6,932 bases of DNA from Desulfobacterales bacterium (lineage in GTDB: Bacteria > Desulfobacterota > DSM-4660 > Desulfatiglandales > Desulfatiglandaceae): assembly GCA_022013615.1 (NCBI GenBank), contig JAKLQB010000362.1, positions 1 to 6,932 of the forward strand, in the 5' to 3' direction. The notes beneath the pieces are model-generated. The model was not told the DNA's origin. It worked only from the letters and a program-made list of their open reading frames with translations, and did not search any database. Made by a program: the position numbers and the translations under genes. Within the stretch, counting starts at the first letter, position 1. Every line of letters starts with the position of its first letter. Of the stretch, positions 1 through 6,364 are shown piece by piece.

Positions 1-52
1 AGAGGCTGGCAAGGTGGGTTAATGGTCTGAAATAATAAGGGAAATTGCAATA

Positions 53-67
53 AGAAATCCAGGTTCC
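53..67. promoter_or_regulatory. Degenerate activator palindrome (left-edge pair, inner)
   Basis: AGAAA-TCCAG-GTTCC matches the recurrent RGAAY-N5-RTTCC palindrome with one weak half. Its centre (60) is 31 bp from the centre of the next site (91), the same spacing as in the distal pair upstream of the minus-strand operon. It lies beyond the 3' end of the decarboxylase gene and probably belongs to a gene left of the window. On its own the match would be weak; the spacing is what supports it. Confidence 0.45.
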
Positions 68-83
68 TATATATTGATAGATC

Positions 84-98
84 GGAACACACAGTTCC
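84..98. promoter_or_regulatory. Activator palindrome (left-edge pair, outer)
   Basis: GGAAC-ACACA-GTTCC is a perfect inverted repeat, and the symmetry extends one step further to TCGGAAC/GTTCCGA (82-100). It is one of eight copies of the same motif in the window, all outside coding sequence. It could be taken for a terminator stem of the decarboxylase gene, but no T-run follows on the minus strand. An upstream activator site for a leftward gene beyond the window is preferred. Confidence 0.6.
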
Positions 99-132
99 GA
101 ATAAAAGGATTTTGACACCATAATCACGTTTT

Positions 133-1636
133 TTAGGAATATTCGTTAAGAGTTCCATAGCCCTTTTTCTCCAGCAGTGCCTGTTTTTCCATCTTCGAAA
201 GGATAGAGGGGGGTAGAGAAAAAGAATTTTCCTTCTCTGTTTCCATCAAGTTTTTCCCATCGAATGCTACAACCTTAGCAATTGGCTTAATGAAGCACTG
301 TCTAAGGGAGTAAGTATAGGCTCCCTGATCGGGAATAAGAAGGATATCCCCAGATTCTACTCCTTCTCCAAAAATGGATATTCCCCAAATATCATAGGGT
401 GTGCAAAGAGAACCAAAAATTTTCAAATGGCGCTCTTTCAGGGAAGGTTTTGTTAGATTGATAACAGGGATAAATTCGGAGAGAGGACGTTCCCAGCCTA
501 AAAGGTTTGTACCCCCATCAGTAATTACCGTCCTGAAGTCCTTCTTGTCAACTACCCTGAGCAGAATATGCATGGCCGGGGTTGAAATCCATCTGCCTGG
601 CTCCAGCCAGATTTCGACGTCGCATAAAGGAGGACCCTGCCGCGAAAGTGCCTTTGCTATTTCCCTTGCGAAATCCTCAAGCGGTTTTGCCTTATGGTAG
701 TAATGTCTTATTTTGAACCCAAATTCTGGATCAGTGAGCTGGATGAGTTTTCCCTTTAAAGTATTTTGTGGATTGAGCCATTCACCCTGTTCAGGCCAGA
801 AGCCTCCTCCTATATCAAGAACTTGGAAAGACTGCATCAAGTTCATAGGTATGTATTGCCGGATGTACGAACCGATCTGTTCTATCATATTAACCTGTGC
901 CTTTGGCCCCAAATTCCAACTGGCATGAAACTGAATTGCATGAATCTCTACATCTTTTGCGATCATTGCCCTCTTTAGAATAACTGGCAAATTGCCAAGA
1001 GGAATTCCAAACTTATTCCATCCATTGTCGTGATTACTGTGGACACGGATCCCCACTTTCATAGTATCTCCATGGCCCTCTTCCTGTTTCAGAATTTTAG
1101 ATAACCTTTCAAATTCACCCATGCTGTCCATGAGTAATGTTACATTTTGGCGATTTTGGATGGCGAGTAAAAGCTCATCATCGGTCTTTCCAGGCCCACT
1201 GAAGATGATATGTTTGCACCCCATGGAAAGTGCTGCCTTTAATTCGAATCCACTTGACACATCGAGCCCAATCCCTGCTGCCACAGCGCCTTTGCATATA
1301 CCCTCAAAAGAATTGCTCTTTAAAGCATAAAAGATTCTGTATCGATCAAGGTATCTTGAAAAAACCTTGTGGAAATGACTTATTTGCAGGGATAGAGATG
1401 GCTCGTCAAAAAAATATTGTGGTGTTCCAAATTGGTATGCGCTCTTCAGAAAAATGTCTTTTTTTTTGTAGTAAAGAGTTTAAATAATTATTAAGGATCT
1501 CTTGAGGAAGACGTTTTTCATGGCTTTTTAATGCTCTAACAAAAAGAGGGACTAATTTAAATATGGCCTGGTTATCCCTCCCGGTGGCAAATAGTTTTTT
1601 AATTACATGTATTTTGTTTTGATTCCTTTTGTCCAT
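133..1636 (-). CDS. Fold-III PLP-dependent decarboxylase (ornithine/diaminopimelate/arginine type), frame split at an A9 run
   Basis: This is a pyridoxal-phosphate decarboxylase of the alanine-racemase fold, which removes the alpha-carboxylate of an amino acid or amino-acyl substrate. A 76-residue frame starting at ATG 1636 gives a helical N-terminus. A second frame, open from 1479, gives the rest. Joined by a +1 shift in the A9 run (1459-1467), they make about 500 residues. Visible motifs in joined numbering are GTP (70-72), YALKSN with the PLP lysine (Lys106), DVSSGFEL (125-132), an FH pair near 236, DIGGGF (274-279), EPGR (345-348), a C-terminal LCTPYD with the conserved Cys411, and GAYTYS (438-443). 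The C-T-P-Y-D segment lacks the glutamate of the CES motif usual in diaminopimelate decarboxylases, so that substrate is unlikely. The first ATG/GTG/TTG of the second frame (GTG 1284) lies after the active-site lysine, so no whole enzyme is made without the shift. It is the last gene of the operon, 47 bp after the ligase gene. A BtrK-like enzyme acting on a carrier-bound substrate is an alternative. The family is firm; the substrate is unknown. Confidence 0.85.
1459..1467 (-). other. A9 homopolymer at the frame break of the decarboxylase gene
   Basis: The coding strand has nine consecutive A residues here. Before it, the 76-residue frame reads ...NSLLQKK. After it, the main frame reads DIFLKSAYQFGTPQYFF, a typical family N-terminus. 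Removing one A joins the two frames exactly. The run could be a sequencing or assembly slip, a phase-variable tract, a real inactivating mutation, or a site of transcriptional slippage. Confidence 0.85.
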
Positions 1637-1683
1637 AATTACAGTTACATCCCTCTAGTTTTTTGCAACCCAAAGCCAATTAT

Positions 1684-2976
1684 TCATACTATGGAAATTT
1701 TGAGAAGGCTTTGAAGGTACTGAGACACAGAGAACAGATTAGAATTAAAATCAAGAGAGACTATGCAGTATCCAAGGAGTCTGTTGTCATAGTCGGCAGG
1801 GGGAAAAACAATTCCGTCGCCCACATTTTTTTTAAGTACCATTGCCTTGACCCAGGGAAGGGGGAAAATCCGGGATGGATCCAGATAAATGATTACCCCT
1901 TCCTTCGGGGCAAAGAAGTTTATACTCGCGAATGATTCAGGAGGCATAGAAAACACCTCAGGAGGTTGGAATTTCCCGGACATAATATGTAAATGCGTCC
2001 CAAGTAGGTCATATCCTGTGGCGATTTCCACCAGATCAGGGATTGAATCACCACCTGGCCGAGGTGTCATCTCTATGATAACCGGAAGTCCGTCATCAGG
2101 AACAATGAAATCGGCCATAAAGTGTCCCCAGATAAACCCCAAGGAGATTACGGCCCTTTTGAGGACATAAAGCAGGTTTTCTCCAGAGAACCTTTCTGGA
2201 TAAGAAGGGGGGAATGTGTACGCGAGAATGGAGCCAAATAGCTGGTCAAGGGCTTTTATCTTCCCTGTTTCCCTGATAATCATTATTTGTCCATTCTGAA
2301 ACATGAAATCACAACTAAATTCAGGTCCAGAGACAAACTCTTCGACAATCCATGAGCGGCATGGGTCAATAGGAGTGGTCTTAGAAGGGATGGGAATTGG
2401 TCTAAAGAGAGGATTTGACTCCCTCCTGGGAAGCTCATCCTTCAGGGTTCCTACTGCTCTTTTAATCTCCTCTTCATCATCACATCGAAACACGAGTTCA
2501 CTTCCGCTTCCAGAAACAGGTTTTAATACAATTGTCCTCTTGATGCAGCGAAAAAAGTCAAGGGTTTCATTCAGGTTCGAAGCGATAGCGGCAGCCGGGG
2601 TGGGAATTTCTGCTTTTTTCCAGAGGCTTCTTGCTTCAAATTTGTTCCTTGCATGGACGATAGCTTCCAGAGAGGGGAATGGCAGTCTTAGATGATGAGC
2701 TAACCTGGCTGCGGGAATAAGGGACTCGCAGTCAAAGCAGGCCACACCCTGAGGTGACAGATTATTAGTGGATAGATTCAAATCCACCACGTGCATTGTT
2801 TGTTCAAAATCTTCAAGATAGCTAAACAGAAGTGCAGATTTTTCTATGCCTTCGAGAAAAGGATCCCCTTGAAATCGTAGGTCAAGCACAAAAAGTACAG
2901 ATGCTGGATATTTGTCATAAATTTTTCTCACATAGTCAGGGGTTGTTCCTACCACGATGACTGGCTCACACCACAT
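1684..2976 (-). CDS. ATP-grasp carboxylate-amine ligase (L-amino acid ligase-like)
   Basis: A 430-residue ATP-grasp enzyme expected to activate a carboxylate as an acyl phosphate and join it to an amine, with ATP hydrolysed to ADP. An N-terminal pre-grasp domain (1-105) is followed by the grasp fold. ATP-binding lysines are likely Lys112 (ARNKFEAR) and Lys152 (IVLKPVSGSGSE), with the hinge at WIVEEFVSGPEF (209-220). The metal-binding segment IIEMTPRPGGD (300-310) resembles the E-x-N-x-R-x-GG of BacD and carnosine-synthase relatives. Residues from about 355 (EGVIIYLDP, then GDGIVFPPADYDNRLGY-like) resemble the small C-terminal domain of L-amino acid ligases. No signal peptide or membrane segment is visible, so it is cytosolic. 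GAGGGGG lies 9 nt before the ATG. It sits 21 bp after the acyltransferase gene and 47 bp before the decarboxylase gene, so translation is probably linked. The amine could be the product of one of the neighbouring decarboxylases; that is inference. Confidence 0.85.
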   Translation of the reverse strand: MWCEPVIVVGTTPDYVRKIYDKYPASVLFVLDLRFQGDPFLEGIEKSALLFSYLEDFEQTMHVVDLNLSTNNLSPQGVACFDCESLIPAARLAHHLRLPFPSLEAIVHARNKFEARSLWKKAEIPTPAAAIASNLNETLDFFRCIKRTIVLKPVSGSGSELVFRCDDEEEIKRAVGTLKDELPRRESNPLFRPIPIPSKTTPIDPCRSWIVEEFVSGPEFSCDFMFQNGQIMIIRETGKIKALDQLFGSILAYTFPPSYPERFSGENLLYVLKRAVISLGFIWGHFMADFIVPDDGLPVIIEMTPRPGGDSIPDLVEIATGYDLLGTHLHIMSGKFQPPEVFSMPPESFASINFFAPKEGVIIYLDPSRIFPLPWVKAMVLKKNVGDGIVFPPADYDNRLLGYCIVSLDFNSNLFSVSQYLQSLLKISIV

Positions 2977-2997
2977 GAAAAATTTCCCCCTCGGCAG

Positions 2998-3993
2998 TTA
3001 GATTGAGTGCATATAGCTGACCTCTACCGAGGAAATTGTAGTGGCACTTGCCGATTCGTGTTCTGCTTCATGTTCAGTTCTCAATGCGGGTGTTAGGAAT
3101 TTGTAAAGTGGCTCAGGATCAAGGTGCCAGAGTTTCTTCCAGTGGAAATCACCGCAAAGGAAATCAACCTTAGAAAGACGTTTTTTGAAAGCAAAGTCAA
3201 TGTGATACATATTTATGGCCTTCGCTATCCCTGGTAGTTCAAGATCGGCCCCACCAAGGAATACCGTATATGTTCCCCGATATAATGCACCTAGATCGAC
3301 CGCCACAATTCTACCATTGATTTCAAGAGATACCATCCGGAGCCATCCCTTACGGTGGAGAAAATGCATGGTGTCTCTGACGCTTTCTCTGAACCGAGGA
3401 TCATAAAGATAAGAATCCAGTCCGAAACGCTGGATGCTTGTTTTTACTATAAAGTCAAAGTCTTGCAATCGGTTTAAATGGAAGGAACAGGCAGTATCAG
3501 TTAGGGATTTGATCGTTTTAATAAGGTTCTTGTATTTTTTGTTGGGAAACCTATTGCGGTAAAGCGTTATGTCAAAATCCAGATTGGCTGGGTAAAGGGA
3601 ATAACCTATTTCATCTACATGGAGATCAGGGAAAAGGTGATCCTCTGAGATCTCCATATACCTCAGAAATGTCCTGTCAGGACAAGAGAGGTAAAGCTCA
3701 GGGAGAAATTCACCCTCTCTCAAATAAACAGGGGTACGTTCCAGCCATGTCTTCGCTTTCCATGTCTCTCCAGGGAAAAAAACAAACATTTCCAAATCAT
3801 CTATATAAGAGAGTGGTAATACAGCAGCGACCCCTTTCCGGTCTTCCAGGACCAGGAAGCAGGGCCTGCAATTGAAATGATGCTGAAAACAGAGACGAAA
3901 TTCCCACAGGTCGGATATGTGTTTGGGATGGATAAAAGCATCCCATAAGGCCTTACACTTACCTAAGTCCGTGACGAAAGTCTTCTGGATCAT
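2998..3993 (-). CDS. GNAT-fold acyltransferase of the CelD/FemAB-like type (Acetyltransf_6)
   Basis: A 331-residue protein with the double-GNAT look of the CelD/BcsL and FemAB-like group. The first half (1-140) is a degenerate GNAT repeat. The second (about 150-290) carries the usual helix FRESVRDTMHFLHRKGWLRM, the strand pair LEINGRIVAVDLGALYRGTY, and the terminal GDFHWKKLW (281-289), equivalent to the G-x-x-x-YK-x-xW end of this family. Members transfer acyl, aminoacyl or fatty-acyl groups to amines. Here the likely acceptor is an amine or the ligase product made by the operon. The last ~27 residues (EHEAEHESASATT...) are a polar tail of low complexity. It starts at ATG 3993 with only a weak upstream AAGG, 47 bp after the SpeD-like gene. 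The fold assignment is good; donor and acceptor cannot be read from the sequence. Confidence 0.75.
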   Translation of the reverse strand: MIQKTFVTDLGKCKALWDAFIHPKHISDLWEFRLCFQHHFNCRPCFLVLEDRKGVAAVLPLSYIDDLEMFVFFPGETWKAKTWLERTPVYLREGEFLPELYLSCPDRTFLRYMEISEDHLFPDLHVDEIGYSLYPANLDFDITLYRNRFPNKKYKNLIKTIKSLTDTACSFHLNRLQDFDFIVKTSIQRFGLDSYLYDPRFRESVRDTMHFLHRKGWLRMVSLEINGRIVAVDLGALYRGTYTVFLGGADLELPGIAKAINMYHIDFAFKKRLSKVDFLCGDFHWKKLWHLDPEPLYKFLTPALRTEHEAEHESASATTISSVEVSYMHSI

Positions 3994-4040
3994 TTATTTT
4001 GTCAGCCTTATACATGTAATTTTAGTTGGATTTTTTGGAA

Positions 4041-4436
4041 TCACTCACGCTTAACGACCTGAAGATTCACCCTTTCAGCCTTAAAAAATTTTTTTGCAAA
4101 ATCCACTACAGCTTGTGAATCGTAAGGCTTACAGCTGAAAACATCGAGATAGGTCGTATTGCTGTTGTTAGCGAAATGGGCAGAAATAAGAGAGGTTTCT
4201 ATGAGCTGAGTCATGGAGTAGCCTGCGACCCGCTCCTCCTCGCCAAAATAGACCACCTGAGTCTCACCGAAACGTTTCATTTCGATTAGATCGCAGAGTT
4301 GTACTACAAATTCTTTAATCCTTTTGTCGCTTCGGATGGTTTGTGGATCGCAGTTATATAGATCGATGCACGAGAGGAGGCCCCAATGATGGATAGTACT
4401 GGTATTGGTATGATCTTCTTTGACTTCTTTGCGCAT
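4041..4436 (-). CDS. Divergent S-adenosylmethionine decarboxylase (SpeD)-like pyruvoyl enzyme
   Basis: A small protein (131 residues from ATG 4436) that aligns without gaps to the core of bacterial SpeD. In Thermotoga SpeD the pyruvoyl serine, the catalytic histidine and the catalytic cysteine are Ser63, His68 and Cys83. Here the pattern S-x4-H-x14-C is kept exactly, at Ser82, His87 and Cys102 (ETSLISAHF ... LDVFSC). The flanking residues differ: SES-H becomes ETS-L and the TWPE segment is FANN. WGLLSCIDLYNC near the N-terminus matches the first strand of the family. Self-cleavage before Ser82 to form a pyruvoyl group is therefore expected. Divergent SpeD homologues are known to have become ornithine or arginine decarboxylases, so AdoMet need not be the substrate. 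An ATG at 4478 would add 14 residues but has no Shine-Dalgarno sequence and would overlap the 46-residue frame. ATG 4436 has AAGGAG upstream (4448-4453, 11 nt away) and is preferred. No speE is seen in the window. Confidence 0.8.
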   Translation of the reverse strand: MRKEVKEDHTNTSTIHHWGLLSCIDLYNCDPQTIRSDKRIKEFVVQLCDLIEMKRFGETQVVYFGEEERVAGYSMTQLIETSLISAHFANNSNTTYLDVFSCKPYDSQAVVDFAKKFFKAERVNLQVVKRE

Positions 4437-4447
4437 GTCAAATATGT

Positions 4448-4453
4448 CTCCTT
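4448..4453 (-). promoter_or_regulatory. Shine-Dalgarno AAGGAG deciding the SpeD-like start
   Basis: AAGGAG on the minus strand, 11 nt before ATG 4436 and 9 bp after the stop codon of the 46-residue frame. The in-frame ATG at 4478 lacks any comparable site. The spacing is somewhat long, so the start is likely but not certain. Confidence 0.5.
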
Positions 4454-4461
4454 TGTCAACT

Positions 4462-4602
4462 TTAATGATCGTCAACATGATATTTCAGTTTGATGTAGGA
4501 TACTCCCAAAAAATCATGGCAACGAACACCCTCCTTGTATAGTTTTAGCTTTGGGAGTTTGTTCTGTAAATGTAAATAGTCTATAAACTCATTAATCTTC
4601 AT
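4462..4602 (-). CDS. Possible 46-residue small protein, first gene of the operon
   Basis: An open frame from ATG 4602 to TAA 4462, begun about 50 nt after the predicted transcription start. It reads MKINEFIDYLHLQNK... and ends ...YIKLKYHVDDH. It is lysine- and tyrosine-rich, with no membrane segment and one cysteine (in VRCHDF). The ribosome site is weak: AGG, 7 nt before the ATG. It ends 25 bp before the preferred start of the SpeD-like gene, which fits an operon. I do not recognise the sequence. It could be a small partner of the SpeD-like enzyme, a carrier or substrate peptide for the ligase and acyltransferase, a leader peptide, or a chance frame in an AT-rich leader. No carrier-protein DSL motif and no LysW-like acidic C-terminus is visible. 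Confidence 0.4.
   Translation of the reverse strand: MKINEFIDYLHLQNKLPKLKLYKEGVRCHDFLGVSYIKLKYHVDDH
4502..4558 (-). repeat. 9-bp inverted repeat in the operon leader
   Basis: ACTCCCAAA (4502-4510) and TTTGGGAGT (4550-4558) are perfectly complementary arms separated by 39 nt. In the minus-strand transcript they could close a stem whose loop carries AAGGAGGG. The arms lie inside the 46-residue frame. It is not a classical terminator, since the loop is long and no U-run follows. A role in leader folding is possible but unproven. Confidence 0.35.
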
Positions 4603-4664
4603 ATTTTAGCCTAATATTTTTTTTACCGAATATCAATCCTTTTCTCCTATCTGGCTTCGGAAAA

Positions 4665-4680
4665 AGCAATAGACGTGCCA
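4665..4680 (-). promoter_or_regulatory. Sigma-54 (-24/-12) promoter of the biosynthetic operon
   Basis: On the minus strand the sequence is TGGCACG-TCTA-TTGCT, a near-perfect match to the RpoN consensus TGGCACG-N4-TTGCA. The GG and GC dinucleotides are exactly 10 nt apart. Initiation is expected near 4654. Such promoters are silent without an ATP-hydrolysing activator, which the adjacent gene can supply. Confidence 0.9.
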
Positions 4681-4686
4681 CACACC

Positions 4687-4699
4687 TAACTCATTGATA
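4687..4699 (-). promoter_or_regulatory. IHF-like site between promoter and activator sites
   Basis: TATCAA-TGAG-TTA on the minus strand is a full match to the IHF consensus WATCAA-N4-TTR. It lies between the -24 element and the proximal palindrome, where IHF bends DNA at other sigma-54 promoters. A motif with one mismatch occurs at the same offset (7-19 bp) before the groES promoter, which raises its credibility. Confidence 0.55.
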
Positions 4700-4735
4700 T
4701 TTTACAGCACATTAAATCTATAAGAAATTGTCTTC

Positions 4736-4750
4736 AGAACTATTTGTTCC
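4736..4750. promoter_or_regulatory. Proximal activator palindrome of the operon
   Basis: AGAAC-TATTT-GTTCC, centre 4743, is 63 bp from the first T of the -24 element at 4680. The right half continues GTTCCGAT, as in the site at 6590-6604. The distance is the same as for the proximal site of groES. Confidence 0.7.
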
Positions 4751-4838
4751 GATAATAATGGTAAGACATTGGAATTACTTGTCTCTTGCGGACTTCGAAT
4801 CGCCTTAATATACTTAAATGATTATGGAAATAAAGGAA

Positions 4839-4853
4839 GGAACTTTAAGTTCT
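4839..4853. promoter_or_regulatory. Middle activator palindrome of the operon
   Basis: GGAAC-TTTAA-GTTCT has one mismatch to perfect symmetry. Its centre (4846) is 166 bp from the -24 element, equal to the offset of the middle groES site. Confidence 0.65.
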
Positions 4854-4869
4854 TTTTTTTACGAAAATA

Positions 4870-4884
4870 GGAACCTGTAGTTCC
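4870..4884. promoter_or_regulatory. Distal activator palindrome of the operon
   Basis: GGAAC-CTGTA-GTTCC is a perfect palindrome with centre 4877, 197 bp from the -24 element and 31 bp (about three helical turns) from the middle site. It starts 10 bp beyond the activator stop codon. A short T-rich stretch follows on the minus strand, so a minor terminator role cannot be excluded. Confidence 0.7.
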
Positions 4885-4893
4885 GGTCTGATT

Positions 4894-6309
4894 TTATTGG
4901 AGGGTAGTATGCACTTTGAATTCCTCTTTTCGGATGTCGTATTTTTTCATCAATTTGTGTAATTGACGAGTCGTGATCCCTGCTGCCCTTGCAGTGTTCT
5001 GGATATTTCCCCTGTTTTGGGCTAATTGTTCTTTCAGGTAGTTCCTTTCAATGTCTTCTATGCCCTTGCGTCTCACCTCTGCTATAGAAAGTCCAGCGTC
5101 AACCGAGACGGTCGCCGATAAGGTTTCGGACTTAAAAAGTTCGCCCGGGAAGCTCTCCGGGGTTAGCACAGAGGATGTCTCCAGAATACAGGCCCGTTCC
5201 ATAAGGTTTTCAAGTTCCCGGATGTTTCCCGGCCAGGAGTAATTCTTAAATGCGTCAATAACCCTGGGATGAATATGGTGTATCTCCTTTGTATTGAGTC
5301 TGTTCATCCTTTTCAAAAACTCCTCAATAAAATAAGGAATATCTTCTGCTCGTTCCCGCAATGTAGGAAGCTCAATGGGAAATACATACAATCTGTAATA
5401 GAGGTCCTTCCTGAACTGCCCGTCGTCGCACATTTTCTTAAGGTCCGCATTTGTGGCCGCAATGACTCGGACATTGGCCTCAATGGTATCTTCACCGCCA
5501 ACCCGTTGAAAAGTGCCGTCCTGCAGCACCTGTAAAAGCTTGATCTGGGCAGATGGCGTGATGGTGCCTATCTCGTCCAGGAAGATCGTCCCTCCGCTGG
5601 CAATCTCAAACTTGCCCAGCTTCCTCCGGACAGCCCCTGTGAAGGCACCTTTCTCGTGTCCGAACAGTTCACTTTCCAACAACGTATCAGGGATAGCCCC
5701 ACAGTGAACACTGATAAACTGGGCGTCCCTTCGGTTGCTGTGCCGGTGAACAAGAGTTGCCAATACTCCTTTTCCAGTCCCTGTTTCACCAGTCAGCAAG
5801 ACAGTACTTTTGGTTAATGCTACGGATCGTATCTTATCAAAGACCATTTTCATTACAGGGTTTTTCGTCTGTATGATTTCTAACGAATCCGTTTCCCAAA
5901 ACTTATCACGGAGGTAATCGACTTCGGACTGCATGATCAAAGATTCATAGACATTTTCAATGACATATTTCACTTCCGCCGGATTGATTGGATAGGTAAC
6001 ATAATTGCTGGCCCCTGCCTTCACGGCCATCACGGCTTCTCTGATCAATTCCTGGGAGGACATTACAATGATTTCAATCGTGGGGAATAAATGCCAGAAT
6101 GACCGCAAGGCGAGCTTATATCCGTTCTCAGGCACTGACTCTTTGAGAATCCCCACATCAATAAAGATGAAATCGTAACGCTTCTTGTGAAGTATCTCCA
6201 AGGCGGCATCTTTATCCGCTATGTTTTCAACCCTGTACTCTGAACGAAAACAAGAGTGGATGCTAAAAAAAACCTCTTGTTCTTTTGAAATAACGAGAAT
6301 GTGTCTCAT
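4894..6309 (-). CDS. Sigma-54-dependent transcriptional activator (receiver-like domain, AAA+, Fis-type HTH)
   Basis: An NtrC-family enhancer-binding protein of 471 residues from ATG 6309. The receiver-like domain (about 2-120) keeps the phospho-acceptor position (Asp51 in FIFIDVGI). However, the Mg-binding acidic pair is replaced by Ser8-Lys9 and the conserved lysine by Tyr106 (VTYPINP), so normal phosphorylation is doubtful. The AAA+ domain is complete: Walker A GETGTGKG (174-181), the sigma-54-contacting GAFTGA loop (221-226), Walker B GGTIFLDEIG (239-248), FRKDLYYRL with the arginine-finger region (from 299), and WPGNIREL (359-366). The C-terminal Fis-type helix-turn-helix is at about 435-454 (GNIQNTARAAGITTRQLHKL). 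A TTG at 6321 would add four residues, but those codons contain the TGAGG ribosome site 6 nt before ATG 6309, so ATG 6309 is chosen. It very probably binds the RGAAY-N5-RTTCC palindromes on both sides of its gene. No sensor kinase is present in the window. Confidence 0.93.
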   Translation of the reverse strand: MRHILVISKEQEVFFSIHSCFRSEYRVENIADKDAALEILHKKRYDFIFIDVGILKESVPENGYKLALRSFWHLFPTIEIIVMSSQELIREAVMAVKAGASNYVTYPINPAEVKYVIENVYESLIMQSEVDYLRDKFWETDSLEIIQTKNPVMKMVFDKIRSVALTKSTVLLTGETGTGKGVLATLVHRHSNRRDAQFISVHCGAIPDTLLESELFGHEKGAFTGAVRRKLGKFEIASGGTIFLDEIGTITPSAQIKLLQVLQDGTFQRVGGEDTIEANVRVIAATNADLKKMCDDGQFRKDLYYRLYVFPIELPTLRERAEDIPYFIEEFLKRMNRLNTKEIHHIHPRVIDAFKNYSWPGNIRELENLMERACILETSSVLTPESFPGELFKSETLSATVSVDAGLSIAEVRRKGIEDIERNYLKEQLAQNRGNIQNTARAAGITTRQLHKLMKKYDIRKEEFKVHTTLQ

Positions 6310-6364
6310 CTTCTCCCTCAAGAATTCTCAGTCATATCTTACATATCTTCCTATAACATGATGA

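Larger units (their letters stand above)
4603..4893 (-). promoter_or_regulatory. Control region of the minus-strand operon
   Basis: AT-rich stretch between the activator stop codon and the first operon gene. Read in the direction of transcription it holds three palindromic activator sites, an IHF-like motif, a -24/-12 promoter, and an untranslated leader of about 50 nt from a predicted start near 4654. No further gene and no convincing terminator for the activator gene is seen. The palindrome 4870-4884, 10 bp past that stop, is better read as an activator site. Confidence 0.7.

Noticed and set aside
82..100. Palindrome as a rho-independent terminator of the operon
   Set aside because: No T-run follows on the minus strand and the stem is AT-balanced and short. 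The same motif recurs upstream of promoters.
136..156. GGAAT...GTTCC pair at the 3' end of the decarboxylase gene
   Set aside because: The halves are 11 bp apart rather than 5 and lie inside coding sequence, so it does not fit the motif.
2303..2695. 130-residue plus-strand open frame inside the ATP-grasp gene
   Set aside because: It is antisense to a well-conserved protein, has no family motifs, and is best explained as a shadow frame. The same holds for the other plus-strand frames in 401-5707.
4485..4517. A 10-residue frame (MIFWEYPTSN) in frame with ATG 4478 of the SpeD-like gene, separated by one TGA
   Set aside because: Tempting as a recoded stop or an upstream peptide, but the longer 46-residue frame covers the same bases, and the SpeD-like gene has a better start at 4436. 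TGA also serves as the normal stop of the SpeD-like gene, so general recoding is unlikely.
4771..4785. GGAAT-TACTT-GTCTC as a further activator site
   Set aside because: The right half deviates at two positions, and there is no equivalent at the same offset before groES.
6319..6321. TTG start of the activator gene
   Set aside because: The four extra codons are the Shine-Dalgarno region of ATG 6309, and receiver domains normally begin right before the HILV strand.
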